From a virus: DNA of 53,159 bases. The notes under the pieces were generated by a model. It searched no databases, was not told the DNA's origin, and was given only the letters and a program-made list of their open reading frames with translations. The stretch lies in IMG/VR virus record IMGVR_UViG_3300024344_000019, positions 1 through 53,159 of that record, one strand, 5' to 3'. A program made the position numbers and the translations under genes. Position 1 is the first letter of the stretch. Every line of letters starts with the position of its first letter. Shown one piece after another: positions 33,400 to 40,524 of this stretch.

Positions 33400-33617
33400 A
33401 AAAAAAATATTATTGGCAGAGGTAGGTCTCACCCTCTTTATACTAACGAGTCTTACCTCGCCTATCAGACTAAGGATCCCTATCAATTCTCTGCTACAAA
33501 GACCAATGAGCCAATAAAAGTGCCGTTTTTTTGTCTCGGGTAAACGGCAAAACCCAAATCGGTGTCTTTGCGGAAGACACTCTACCTCTAATGTCAGGAC
33601 TTACGAACTGCCTTGAC
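33400..33617 (-). ncRNA. Candidate structured non-coding RNA (~220 nt)
   Basis: No plausible reading frame fills the 322-nt gap between the 105-aa gene and hsp20, but it holds a complete transcription unit on the minus strand. A TATAAATA box is at 33623-33630. Hairpins are at 33590-33620 (AATGTCA/TGACATT), 33562-33580 (GTGTCTT/AAGACAC), 33521-33549 (TGCCGTTT/AAACGGCA) and an imperfect ~14-pair stem at 33415-33462. The last is followed by AATAATATTTTTTTT, a strong T-tract ending at ~33400. The third hairpin followed by ACTTTTATT might be an internal stop. I do not recognise a known RNA family. Ends are predicted, not measured. Confidence 0.55.
33415..33462 (-). terminator. Terminator of the candidate ncRNA
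   Basis: Imperfect long stem (GGC-GAGGTA...CTC with GAG...TACCTC-GCC, one bulge, two mismatches) followed by an 8-T run at 33407-33400 on the minus strand. Confidence 0.7.
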
Positions 33618-33622
33618 ATTAC

Positions 33623-33630
33623 TATTTATA
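33623..33630 (-). promoter_or_regulatory. Late-type promoter box of the candidate ncRNA
   Basis: TATAAATA on the minus strand, 14 nt past the stop of the 105-aa gene. There is no -35 hexamer. Continues GTAATGTC, similar to other late starts here. Confidence 0.6.
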
Positions 33631-33643
33631 CGATAAAATACTC

Positions 33644-33961
33644 TTACTGATTAGAATAAGCGTATTTTTGTTTACCGTATAAAGCTCTGATACCAGCAGC
33701 AACGATTTCATTTGTGTTACCTTTTAACACTTTTTGAACGCCTGCAGCTAAAATAGCTTTAGTAGGTGTACCCATACGATATGAAGTACCATCAGCAGTC
33801 TGGTTAATATAAACCATATGACCCTCTGTTCTTAGTTGATCCACCATCGCTCTAGGTGATGTTAAATCAAATTTATTTCTTAGTGAAGTCCATGTTACTG
33901 ACTTACCATTTGATAATAAATTTAGTACTTTTTGTTTTTTTGTTAAGGCTTTTCTACCCAT
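33644..33961 (-). CDS. Winged-helix-like DNA-binding phage protein
   Basis: 105 aa. Starts MGRKALTKKQKVLNLLSNGK, then VTWTSLRNKFDLTSPRAMVD, then QLRTEGHMVYINQ, the helix-turn-helix plus wing layout of a small winged-helix domain. It is a common companion in marine T4-like phages. The C-terminus holds a second helical piece ending ALYGKQKYAYSNQ. Likely binds DNA; a regulatory or structural role is inferred. Confidence 0.7.
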   Translation of the reverse strand: MGRKALTKKQKVLNLLSNGKSVTWTSLRNKFDLTSPRAMVDQLRTEGHMVYINQTADGTSYRMGTPTKAILAAGVQKVLKGNTNEIVAAGIRALYGKQKYAYSNQ

Positions 33962-34044
33962 AATAAATTACTCCTTCAAGTATTTTGTTGCCTAAGTTTA
34001 TTACATTATTCGATATGGGCAACAGATTCATATCAAGTAATTCT

Positions 34045-34254
34045 TTAATAACCTTCTCTCAAAGTTTTTAATTTTTGTTCTTTTTTAATTCTTCTAATAC
34101 TTTGTTTCTTTGCCTCTCTTTTAATTTCAGAGGGTTTAGAAAAGTATTGACGTTCTTTCATTTCTTTCATAAGACCATCTTTAAGAAGTTTCTTTTTTAA
34201 AACTCTCATGGCCTTTTCTACATTATTATTTCTTACGGTTACTTCTATTGTCAT
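34045..34254 (-). CDS. rpsU: Ribosomal protein bS21 homologue
   Basis: 69 aa (E. coli S21: 71). VEKAMRVLKKKLLKDGLMKE aligns with the first helix, and ERQYFSKPSEIKREAKKQ with the E. coli REFYEKPTTERKRAKAS region. bS21 sits at the mRNA exit/anti-Shine-Dalgarno region of the 30S subunit and affects start-site choice. Phage copies, including in pelagiphages, have been reported. Here it follows directly after the 113-aa gene. Confidence 0.88.
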   Translation of the reverse strand: MTIEVTVRNNNVEKAMRVLKKKLLKDGLMKEMKERQYFSKPSEIKREAKKQSIRRIKKEQKLKTLREGY

Positions 34255-34596
34255 TTACAATCCATTAATCTTAAACATTCTTAAAATATTTTGACTAGGT
34301 ATTACAGTTGAATTACCACCATCAGATAAATCACCATGTTTATCATAATTGTAATCACTCATCAATATATGTACCTTTCTATCTTTCTTAACTAACCAAC
34401 CAGTTGAAACGCAAGTAGCAGGTTTCATGCCTTGAATTTCTTTTAAAGACTTCCAACCAGCGTCTGATTCGATATCTTCCCAATACACTAAATAAAAATC
34501 ATATGTAAATGGTATTTCTGGAACATCCTCTCTACGATTTTGTTTATTTAAATTCTTCTTTGAATTGTTTTTGGTTCGTTTAATAGTTTTAGTCAT
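34255..34596 (-). CDS. Conserved phage protein, function unknown
   Basis: 113 aa. A basic N-terminus (KTIKRTKNNSKKNLNKQNRR) is followed by a compact domain with FYLVYWEDIESDAGWKSLKE, CVSTGWLVKKDRKVHILMSD, then STVIPSQNILRM. This beta-rich pattern resembles small phage proteins of unknown function. It is leaderless or nearly so, with the ATG 7 nt past a perfect -10 box. It heads the bS21 transcript. Confidence 0.65.
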   Translation of the reverse strand: MTKTIKRTKNNSKKNLNKQNRREDVPEIPFTYDFYLVYWEDIESDAGWKSLKEIQGMKPATCVSTGWLVKKDRKVHILMSDYNYDKHGDLSDGGNSTVIPSQNILRMFKINGL

Positions 34597-34603
34597 ACTT
34601 CTT

Positions 34604-34632
34604 ATTATACTCTATTTTAAAAAAATTGTCAA
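34604..34632 (-). promoter_or_regulatory. Early promoter of the 113-aa/bS21 operon
   Basis: TTGACA (34632-34627), 17-nt spacer, TATAAT (34609-34604), 7 nt to the ATG at 34596. GC precedes the -35 box. Confidence 0.92.
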
Positions 34633-34643
34633 GCTGTTGTAAA

Positions 34644-34666
34644 GTGGCAGCGGACTAAGCTGCCAC
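34644..34666 (-). terminator. Terminator of the MoxR-type ATPase gene
   Basis: 8-bp stem GTGGCAGC/GCTGCCAC with a 7-nt loop, followed by TTTAC on the minus strand, 25 nt past the stop at 34691. Weak T-tract. Confidence 0.7.
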
Positions 34667-34690
34667 TCGACTACATTATGAAATAGATTT

Positions 34691-35902
34691 TTAATAACTA
34701 GGGTTATCTTCCTCACTATCATCGGAATCTTGTTCTTCTTCTAGAACTGGATTACCCCAAGTGGTAACATCTTCGCCACCATCAACTTTGGTATATAAAT
34801 CCATAAATGATGTTTTGGTATCAACATCAAATCTATTAGTACACATTTCAATTGCCTTCATCTTGTTTTTAAAGATTGTATAGGCTTCTACAATGTGAAC
34901 CAATCGTCTAGTAGAAATTATCTCATCTACGCCGCCCTCATAAAAGGTCTTTCTGATAATGTCTGCCCAAGTAATTAAGTTTAGGGAAAACTTCTCATCA
35001 TCTTTTTTAGTAAGACCTTTTTCGGACATTACATTGTTTAAGATTTTACTCTCAATTTTATTTGTTGGATATGATTGTTCAACAGTAATCGGAAATCTCT
35101 CAAGGAATGCCTCGTTAAGAATATTAGTACCGATAAACTTACCATCTTCGGATCCTTGACCTTTAGTATTGGCAGTGGCAATCACATTAAACCCTGGTGC
35201 AGGTTTAATAAACTTGTTAATCTTTTTAAGGAAGACACCATTACCTTCTAAGATAGGTTGTAAACACATAATCTTATTAGACGCAAGGTCAATCTCATCA
35301 AGAAGAAGTATAGCACCTCTTTCCATTGCCTCGATTACTGGACCATTCTGCCAAACAGTTTGACCCTCTTGCAATCTATAACCACCGAGTAAATCATCTT
35401 CATCGGTCTCGATTGTAATATTAACTCTAATACATTCTCTTTTTGCCTGAGCACAAGCCTGTGATACATTCATTGTCTTACCGTTACCAGACAAGCCAGT
35501 AATAAAGATAGGATAGAATTGTTTACTTGTAATGATTGATTTAATATCTTTAAAGTAACCCCAAGGAACAAAAACATTGTCTTTGGCAGGAACGATATTA
35601 CCAGTTAAACTAGAAACGATAAATGCAGCCTTATTTACTGTATCAACAGTAGGTGCGGTTTCATTTTTAGGTAATTCGGATTGTATTTCTTCTTTTACTT
35701 TTGAAGAAATATCGTTGCCTTCAATCGGTAAAGAGTAAACTCCTCTAGCAACTTTGTATTGGTCTTGTTTTAACCAACTTGGATTTTTGATTTTGCCACT
35801 TTTAACAAAATCATTAATCTCACTTCTTGTTAAATCAGTTTTTTTGTAGTGTTTATATAACAACTCTACCTGACCTAACTGGTCTTGATTCAAATTATTC
35901 AT
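34691..35902 (-). CDS. cobS: MoxR-type AAA+ ATPase (CobS/CbbQ-like)
   Basis: 403 aa. Walker A is GLSGNGKT (136-143); Walker B is AILLLDEIDLAS; sensor I lies in FNVIATANTKG; the arginine finger is near AFLERFPI. Cyanophage genes of this type are called cobS after the cobaltochelatase subunit, but the same fold (MoxR, CbbQ, NorQ) serves VWA-protein partners generally. Residues ~18-60 form a small domain (TRSEINDFVKSGKIKNPSWL, then VARGVYSLP) repeated in the adjacent 81-aa protein. Its VWA partner is two genes upstream. Confidence 0.88.
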   Translation of the reverse strand: MNNLNQDQLGQVELLYKHYKKTDLTRSEINDFVKSGKIKNPSWLKQDQYKVARGVYSLPIEGNDISSKVKEEIQSELPKNETAPTVDTVNKAAFIVSSLTGNIVPAKDNVFVPWGYFKDIKSIITSKQFYPIFITGLSGNGKTMNVSQACAQAKRECIRVNITIETDEDDLLGGYRLQEGQTVWQNGPVIEAMERGAILLLDEIDLASNKIMCLQPILEGNGVFLKKINKFIKPAPGFNVIATANTKGQGSEDGKFIGTNILNEAFLERFPITVEQSYPTNKIESKILNNVMSEKGLTKKDDEKFSLNLITWADIIRKTFYEGGVDEIISTRRLVHIVEAYTIFKNKMKAIEMCTNRFDVDTKTSFMDLYTKVDGGEDVTTWGNPVLEEEQDSDDSEEDNPSY

Positions 35903-35944
35903 AATATAAGTCCTTTCATAATGTAATAATCAATTTATACTGCT

Positions 35945-35973
35945 ATGCTACACTAATTTCCATTGATTGTCAA
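35945..35973 (-). promoter_or_regulatory. TAGCAT-type promoter of the MoxR-type ATPase
   Basis: TTGACA (35973-35968), 17-nt spacer, TAGCAT (35950-35945). GC precedes the -35 box. The -10 differs from TATAAT in the same way as at 38796 and 38892. Confidence 0.7.
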
Positions 35974-36050
35974 GCATATTAGTATCTTTTTTTCCCTTAT
36001 TTTTAGGGGTTTTTTCACTTTTTTTGTTCTTCTTTTGTTCTTTTTTCTCG

Positions 36051-36075
36051 ATAAGGGGGTCAGAAACCCCCTTAT
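36051..36075. terminator. Hairpin after the 81-aa gene, T-tract on the plus side
   Basis: 9-bp stem ATAAGGGGG/CCCCCTTAT with a 7-nt loop. On the plus strand it is followed by TTTGATTTTTT; on the minus strand by CGAGAAAAAAG. As a U-tract terminator it would stop plus-strand transcription; on the minus strand it may only stabilise the 3' end. Confidence 0.6.
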
Positions 36076-36089
36076 TTTGATTTTTTGGA

Positions 36090-36335
36090 CTATTCACTAT
36101 CTGATTCGGTAGTGTTAGACTCAACGGTTTGCCCTAATGTAGGTAAAGCATAACCGCCTCTGCTCAATCTATAAGATTGATTCTTCATCAACCAAGCAGG
36201 TTTGGTGATGCCGTGTTTACTTTGAAGGGATATGATATCCTTTCTAGTAATTTCGGTAGTGAACCCTTCTTCATTTGCCATTTTGACAAATGCTTCTTGG
36301 GCAGGTGTTAAAGCTATTTTAGATGTATTATCCAT
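36090..36335 (-). CDS. 81-aa stand-alone copy of the ATPase N-terminal domain
   Basis: Residues ~28-68 (TEITRKDIISLQSKHGITKP, then AWLMKNQSYRLSRGGYALPT) align by eye with residues ~22-60 of the MoxR-type ATPase. Acidic tail follows. It lies between the ATPase and the metallopeptidase/VWA gene, so all three likely act together. AAGGAA ribosome-binding site. Could be an adaptor or DNA/peptide-binding domain. Confidence 0.7.
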   Translation of the reverse strand: MDNTSKIALTPAQEAFVKMANEEGFTTEITRKDIISLQSKHGITKPAWLMKNQSYRLSRGGYALPTLGQTVESNTTESDSE

Positions 36336-36354
36336 TATATAGTTCCTTTCTCAA

Positions 36355-38784
36355 TTAAGCGACTTGCGAGATAAATTTATTTAAGACTACTCTACTATCT
36401 TTATTTTCTTTTAAAGTAGAAGTGAATAATCTTTTTATCTCACTCTTTTTGGCGTTTTCAGATGGTGTCGCCATTTGACCATCTGATACTTGCATATTAC
36501 CTCCAGCAAGGAGATAAAATTCATCATAAGCAGAATTATGTTTAACAACTAAACATTTGTTTTTTCTAAATTCTGCCATTACTTTTTTTCTATCAAATAC
36601 TTTTTCTGATTTATCATAAGAATACTGTGGAAAAAATCTATCCATTGTCCATCTATCAATCTTTTTACCACTTGCAACATAGAAACCTAATACTTTAGTG
36701 CCAGTTCTATTTCTCAAAGCGTCTAGTAAATGGTCTGTCATTTCTCTACGACCTGAATTAGTATATTCTTTTTTAGTTACGGTATCTCTTAATACGACAT
36801 TAGAACCATAGTCGGTACTACCAATATAAAATCCGTCTCTTTTATTTAAATAATTATGTTCTTTTTCATGTTCACTAGGATTAATAAAAACTTTTCTATC
36901 ATTACCATCACTTGCACCATCAGTTAAAAAAATTGTATTCATTTTATCAATAGCATATCTTTTTCTGAAAGCAGTAACCATTGGCATCGCAGCCATAATA
37001 GTATCGTTTAATGGAGTAGAACACAAACCATAACCAGATGGTTCATATGGTAAGTTTGAAACATAATCTTGTTGTTTTTGATAATCAGCAAATTGTTCAG
37101 GATCTAAATTATAGACTCTTCTACCATAACGATAATATGTATTATCATTTTTTTCAGCAAGTAAGAATAAGTTAATCATGCCTTTTTCATATTCTTTAGC
37201 ATTCATTCTAGAGGATATAAAGTTTAATAAAGACAATCTCTCATCAACTGTAATATCGCCGTCTTGATATCTAGGCGATTTTCTACCTTCAGGTGTCTCA
37301 TTTTCATTATCCCAATATCTATGTCTACCTGCCCTATCGTCATTACTAAAAGCATATACTTCAAAAGGTATATTTACTTTTTGACAAAACATTGTTAAAT
37401 TCATCAACTGGTGAATAGTAGGAGTAATCTTGTCATGCATACTACCTGACCAGTCTATAAACATCATCATACCGTGGTTCTTACCATCAGGTGTGATTGC
37501 CATTCTTTTAAAGATATCATCATTATATTTGTAACTATGTAATTTAAGTGGGTCAATAACACCAGACTTATCTTGTTTAGTTCTAGAATAAGCGGCAGCA
37601 GCCTTTTTCATTTCATATTCTTTAACCATATAACTAACTTTTTTAGATTGGTCTTTAGTAAATTTTCTGTATTTAGAAATCAATGTACTAATAGCTTCTT
37701 GACGACTACTATCCAATGTTTCTTTATTGTAAGGTTTTCTAAATACTCTATCAAAATCTGATAATACAGTTTTATAGTCAACAATATAATCATTCACATT
37801 TTTGTAATTATGAATATTAATGTATTCATTGTTTTTAGATTCTGGATCTAATAAATTTTCTTTTTTATCTTCCCAAGATTGGTCCGTCTCAGCAGATACT
37901 TCTTCTATTTCTTCTTCAACAGGTTTAGCAGGTTTTGATTCTTCGCCTTTTAATTTTGTTTCTGATTGTTGACCACTTGAAGGTTTATCAGAAACGTCTG
38001 TATCTGATTTTTGTTCTTCAGCGTCTTTGGTTTTTTCTTCGCCTTTATCATCAGAATTTTTAGAACCACTTTTTTCTTCTTCATCTTTTTCATCTGATGG
38101 ATCAGAAATCATATCGCCGTCTTGGTCTAAATCATTTTCATCAAGGTCATCAAAATCATGGTCATCAAAACCATAAGTTTCCATTTCTTCTTCTTTTTCT
38201 TCTTGTTCTTTTTTACAATACTTTGCCAACTCATCAGCAAGGTCAACAACTTGTTTAAAGGTTTCTAATTTTTCAATTCTCTTAACAACATCATTCTCAT
38301 AACTATCGGTAAAAGATAAAGGTGATTCTACATGAGACGATTTAAAATGAATATTTAATCTATCAATAAGAAGCATATCATCAAGGTTTTTATCTTTAGT
38401 ACCAAAGAAGTTGTTATTGATAAGGTCTCTATAACCTCTAATAAATGATTGTGATAAACCAGGATATTTTCTTTTGATTAGTTTTTCAATACGAGCATCC
38501 TCAAGAACATTTAAAAATGACTTAGGTATTTTTCTCTTTACAATTGAATCTTCCCAACCAGAGTGTGGGGTAAATAATGCATGGCCAACTTCATGTGCAA
38601 TAAGTAAATCTGTAATATCCTCATTCATGTCTTTCCATATAGGTAAAACAAGTAATCTAGATTTTACATCAAAATAAGCAGTCTTAACTTTTTTGTGTTC
38701 TACTGATATATTTTCAGTAGCAAGTAATTTTGCAAGATACGATTTGGCGTTGTTATTGATTTTGTTTGTTTTCAAGTTTTTCAT
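36355..38784 (-). CDS. VWA-domain protein with HExxH motif (CobT-like / DUF2201-like)
   Basis: 809 aa. Residues 62-74 contain LIAHEVGHALFTPH: an HExxH zinc-peptidase signature (H64, E65, H68). A long acidic Asp/Glu/Ser-rich linker (~200-310) follows, as in CobT. The VWA domain begins at ~440 with MMMFIDWSGSMHD (MIDAS DxSxS), and IFLTDGASDG gives a later MIDAS Asp. With the ATPase at 34691 it forms a MoxR-VWA pair. It has been read as cobaltochelatase CobT in related phages, but the HExxH motif suggests a peptidase. Two tandem promoters lie upstream. Confidence 0.82.
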   Translation of the reverse strand: MKNLKTNKINNNAKSYLAKLLATENISVEHKKVKTAYFDVKSRLLVLPIWKDMNEDITDLLIAHEVGHALFTPHSGWEDSIVKRKIPKSFLNVLEDARIEKLIKRKYPGLSQSFIRGYRDLINNNFFGTKDKNLDDMLLIDRLNIHFKSSHVESPLSFTDSYENDVVKRIEKLETFKQVVDLADELAKYCKKEQEEKEEEMETYGFDDHDFDDLDENDLDQDGDMISDPSDEKDEEEKSGSKNSDDKGEEKTKDAEEQKSDTDVSDKPSSGQQSETKLKGEESKPAKPVEEEIEEVSAETDQSWEDKKENLLDPESKNNEYINIHNYKNVNDYIVDYKTVLSDFDRVFRKPYNKETLDSSRQEAISTLISKYRKFTKDQSKKVSYMVKEYEMKKAAAAYSRTKQDKSGVIDPLKLHSYKYNDDIFKRMAITPDGKNHGMMMFIDWSGSMHDKITPTIHQLMNLTMFCQKVNIPFEVYAFSNDDRAGRHRYWDNENETPEGRKSPRYQDGDITVDERLSLLNFISSRMNAKEYEKGMINLFLLAEKNDNTYYRYGRRVYNLDPEQFADYQKQQDYVSNLPYEPSGYGLCSTPLNDTIMAAMPMVTAFRKRYAIDKMNTIFLTDGASDGNDRKVFINPSEHEKEHNYLNKRDGFYIGSTDYGSNVVLRDTVTKKEYTNSGRREMTDHLLDALRNRTGTKVLGFYVASGKKIDRWTMDRFFPQYSYDKSEKVFDRKKVMAEFRKNKCLVVKHNSAYDEFYLLAGGNMQVSDGQMATPSENAKKSEIKRLFTSTLKENKDSRVVLNKFISQVA

Positions 38785-38795
38785 AATATAGTGTT

Positions 38796-38824
38796 ATGCT
38801 ACTACAAATTGGCAAATATGTCAA
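38796..38824 (-). promoter_or_regulatory. TAGCAT-type promoter of the VWA gene, proximal copy
   Basis: TTGACA (38824-38819), 17-nt spacer, TAGCAT (38801-38796). Preceded by GTGGATAATATGC. 11 nt from the -10 to the ATG at 38784, which has no good Shine-Dalgarno. Confidence 0.7.
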
Positions 38825-38885
38825 GCATATTATCCACTTTTATGTGGAATAAATAAACTATTGATATTATTGATTTTTTTAACAT
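38802..38885 (-). CDS. Possible 27-aa leader peptide
   Basis: ATG at 38885 lies 6 nt past the -10 box of the distal promoter, in the same place as starts of leaderless genes here. The frame gives MLKKSIISIVYLFHIKVDNM plus seven residues, hydrophobic near the start, ending in TAG just before the proximal -10 box. It spans the proximal promoter. May be a translated leader or chance; shown because the geometry matches real genes. Confidence 0.25.
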   Translation of the reverse strand: MLKKSIISIVYLFHIKVDNMLDIFANL

Positions 38886-38891
38886 ACTGCT

Positions 38892-38920
38892 ATGCTACAC
38901 TATATTGGCATATAAGTCAA
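38892..38920 (-). promoter_or_regulatory. TAGCAT-type promoter of the VWA gene, distal copy
   Basis: TTGACT (38920-38915), 17-nt spacer, TAGCAT (38897-38892). Preceded by GTGGATAATGTGC, nearly identical to the proximal copy 96 nt away; the two form a direct repeat. Confidence 0.7.
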
Positions 38921-38939
38921 GCACATTATCCACTTTTTT

Positions 38940-38960
38940 AACCCTTATTTTTCAAGGGTT
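38940..38960 (-). terminator. Hairpin after the second methyltransferase gene
   Basis: 7-bp stem AACCCTT/AAGGGTT with a 7-nt loop, 35 nt past the stop at 38995. No T-tract on the minus side; a small GACAA-G-TTGTC palindrome lies between it and the stop. Confidence 0.45.
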
Positions 38961-38994
38961 TAAAGTGCGACAAGTTGTCAGTTCTTGTTTTGTT

Positions 38995-40074
38995 CTACTT
39001 TTTAAAGATAAAAGTTGGTTCGAATTTACGACCTGATATGTCGGGTCTCACGAATCGACCCATATATTGTTGTTTTTGTTTAGTTTCAGTAGTATCGCCA
39101 TCTAGTGTAGATACGGCAGAACCCCCTTGTTGAGTCGATAATGATAACCACCACGTATCTGTATGTTCAAACCCTACTGATTCGGCAAGTTCAACTGTAT
39201 CTTCCTCAAAGGTTTTGTACTGTTTAGTATTCGCAACATTAAGAGCAAGGTATTTACCCCCTTTAAGCCCCTTGTATGCGTTGGCAATCGTCTGTTTTAG
39301 AAACTTCTCTTTCCATATTTCAGATGTATCAAACTTAATACTTGATTGTTCTGGTTCATCACCATATGCTTCCCAACCAAAATACGGTGGACTTGTAAAT
39401 ACAAAATCTAGACTTTCATCTTCTGGTATAAATGTCTCACTACCTTGTCTATAAAGATGATAGTTATTATGTGTATTACCATATTGTGTACATATTTGAG
39501 ATAATCCTTTATAAGTAGGAATACAAGGGTCAGTACCAATATAGTTTATGCCAGCTGCGATTGCACCAAGTAATCGACCACCATACCCCATAGATGGATC
39601 CCATACTGTGCCTGCTTTTGTTCCTTCAAGTGGACTATCTTTATCTACAAATACATCATATAGAGCTGCGGCTGCTGTAGGTCTAAAATTAGATACCATT
39701 TGAGTGCCACTATATCTTCTTAACATAGACCTCATATCTGATTCTGTAATCATATGAGCAGGTTTCTTCATAAAGAAAGTGCCTGATAGTATCTTGTTTA
39801 ATCCTTTTTTAAGATGTTCTTCATCATCCCATATCTCCATAGGCGTTTTCATTTTACCACACTTAATACCCCATGCGTGTTCCATATAAGACCATGCAAG
39901 ATTTAGGCCGTGTGCTGATTGACCTATGATTTTATTTTTTCTATCAATAAGTGTGTCTCGTCTAAAGTTTACTAACTGATTAAATATCTCATCACGCCAT
40001 TTTTGATTTGTAGGGTAATATGGAAAACCTTTATCTTTCCACTCATCATGTATTTGTTGTAAATTATCTGTCAT
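38995..40074 (-). CDS. Amino-type DNA methyltransferase (second copy)
   Basis: 359 aa from ATG 40074 (GGAG 12 nt upstream); longer starts run into the upstream gene. Motif I: VWDPSMGYGGRLLGAIA; catalytic motif TSPPYFGWE (~222). Same class (N4-cytosine/N6-adenine) and general plan as the 442-aa enzyme, but it lacks the clamp-binding-like tail. No nuclease is adjacent, so probably a solitary enzyme protecting phage DNA or changing host marks. Overlaps the GNAT gene by 11 nt. Confidence 0.87.
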   Translation of the reverse strand: MTDNLQQIHDEWKDKGFPYYPTNQKWRDEIFNQLVNFRRDTLIDRKNKIIGQSAHGLNLAWSYMEHAWGIKCGKMKTPMEIWDDEEHLKKGLNKILSGTFFMKKPAHMITESDMRSMLRRYSGTQMVSNFRPTAAAALYDVFVDKDSPLEGTKAGTVWDPSMGYGGRLLGAIAAGINYIGTDPCIPTYKGLSQICTQYGNTHNNYHLYRQGSETFIPEDESLDFVFTSPPYFGWEAYGDEPEQSSIKFDTSEIWKEKFLKQTIANAYKGLKGGKYLALNVANTKQYKTFEEDTVELAESVGFEHTDTWWLSLSTQQGGSAVSTLDGDTTETKQKQQYMGRFVRPDISGRKFEPTFIFKK

Positions 40075-40489
40075 ATAAGTAAACATCTCCTGGTAGTGTG
40101 CCTTTTGCCCATGTGGTAGAACCAACTAGTTTCATATCATTTTTAACATAGAATTTTTTTGCTATTTCGTTATCACTACGAACACTTAAATAAACTCGTC
40201 TTGGTTTTACAAACTCAAAAAACTTTTGTAGTGCCTGACTTGCTGAACCATTTTGATGTTTAGCAGCGATTTGATGTAAAATACAATCACCTTGTTGAGC
40301 AATTATATCACCTATTCTTTGTTTTCTTTTATAAAAATTATATGTAATAACAACATCATTATCATATACAAGATTATTCTTCGCAATCATACGTTTCATA
40401 TAATCAGTTCTTATATGTGGAAACCATTTCTTATGTTGATAAAAGATTTCTTTTACCGCTTCAAAGTCTGTTTCTTTGGCATGATTCAT
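40064..40489 (-). CDS. GNAT-family acetyltransferase
   Basis: 141 aa. IAAKHQNGSASQALQKFFEF is the acetyl-CoA-binding helix region (with Q/G-x-G/A-like turn), and RVYLSVRSDNEIAKKFYVKN, then MKLVGS are the typical GNAT ending. Substrate unknown. Probably leaderless: the ATG lies 6 nt past a perfect TATAAT. Confidence 0.75.
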   Translation of the reverse strand: MNHAKETDFEAVKEIFYQHKKWFPHIRTDYMKRMIAKNNLVYDNDVVITYNFYKRKQRIGDIIAQQGDCILHQIAAKHQNGSASQALQKFFEFVKPRRVYLSVRSDNEIAKKFYVKNDMKLVGSTTWAKGTLPGDVYLYDR

Positions 40490-40495
40490 AGATGT

Positions 40496-40524
40496 ATTAT
40501 ATCATAGTTAATTAAGAAAGTAAA
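40496..40524 (-). promoter_or_regulatory. Early promoter of the GNAT/methyltransferase operon
   Basis: TTTACT (40524-40519), 17-nt spacer, TATAAT (40501-40496), 6 nt to the ATG. GC precedes the -35 box, which lies within the end of the upstream gene. Confidence 0.85.

Noticed and set aside
33400-33617. tRNA or tmRNA in the gap between the 105-aa gene and hsp20
   Set aside because: No T-arm TTC sequence, CCA end or cloverleaf spacing. The hairpins do not fit a tRNA, so it is kept as an unassigned ncRNA.
36051-36075. Evidence of a hidden plus-strand gene ending here
   Set aside because: The T-tract is on the plus side, but no plus-strand gene or promoter lies in the preceding kilobases. More likely a two-way hairpin.
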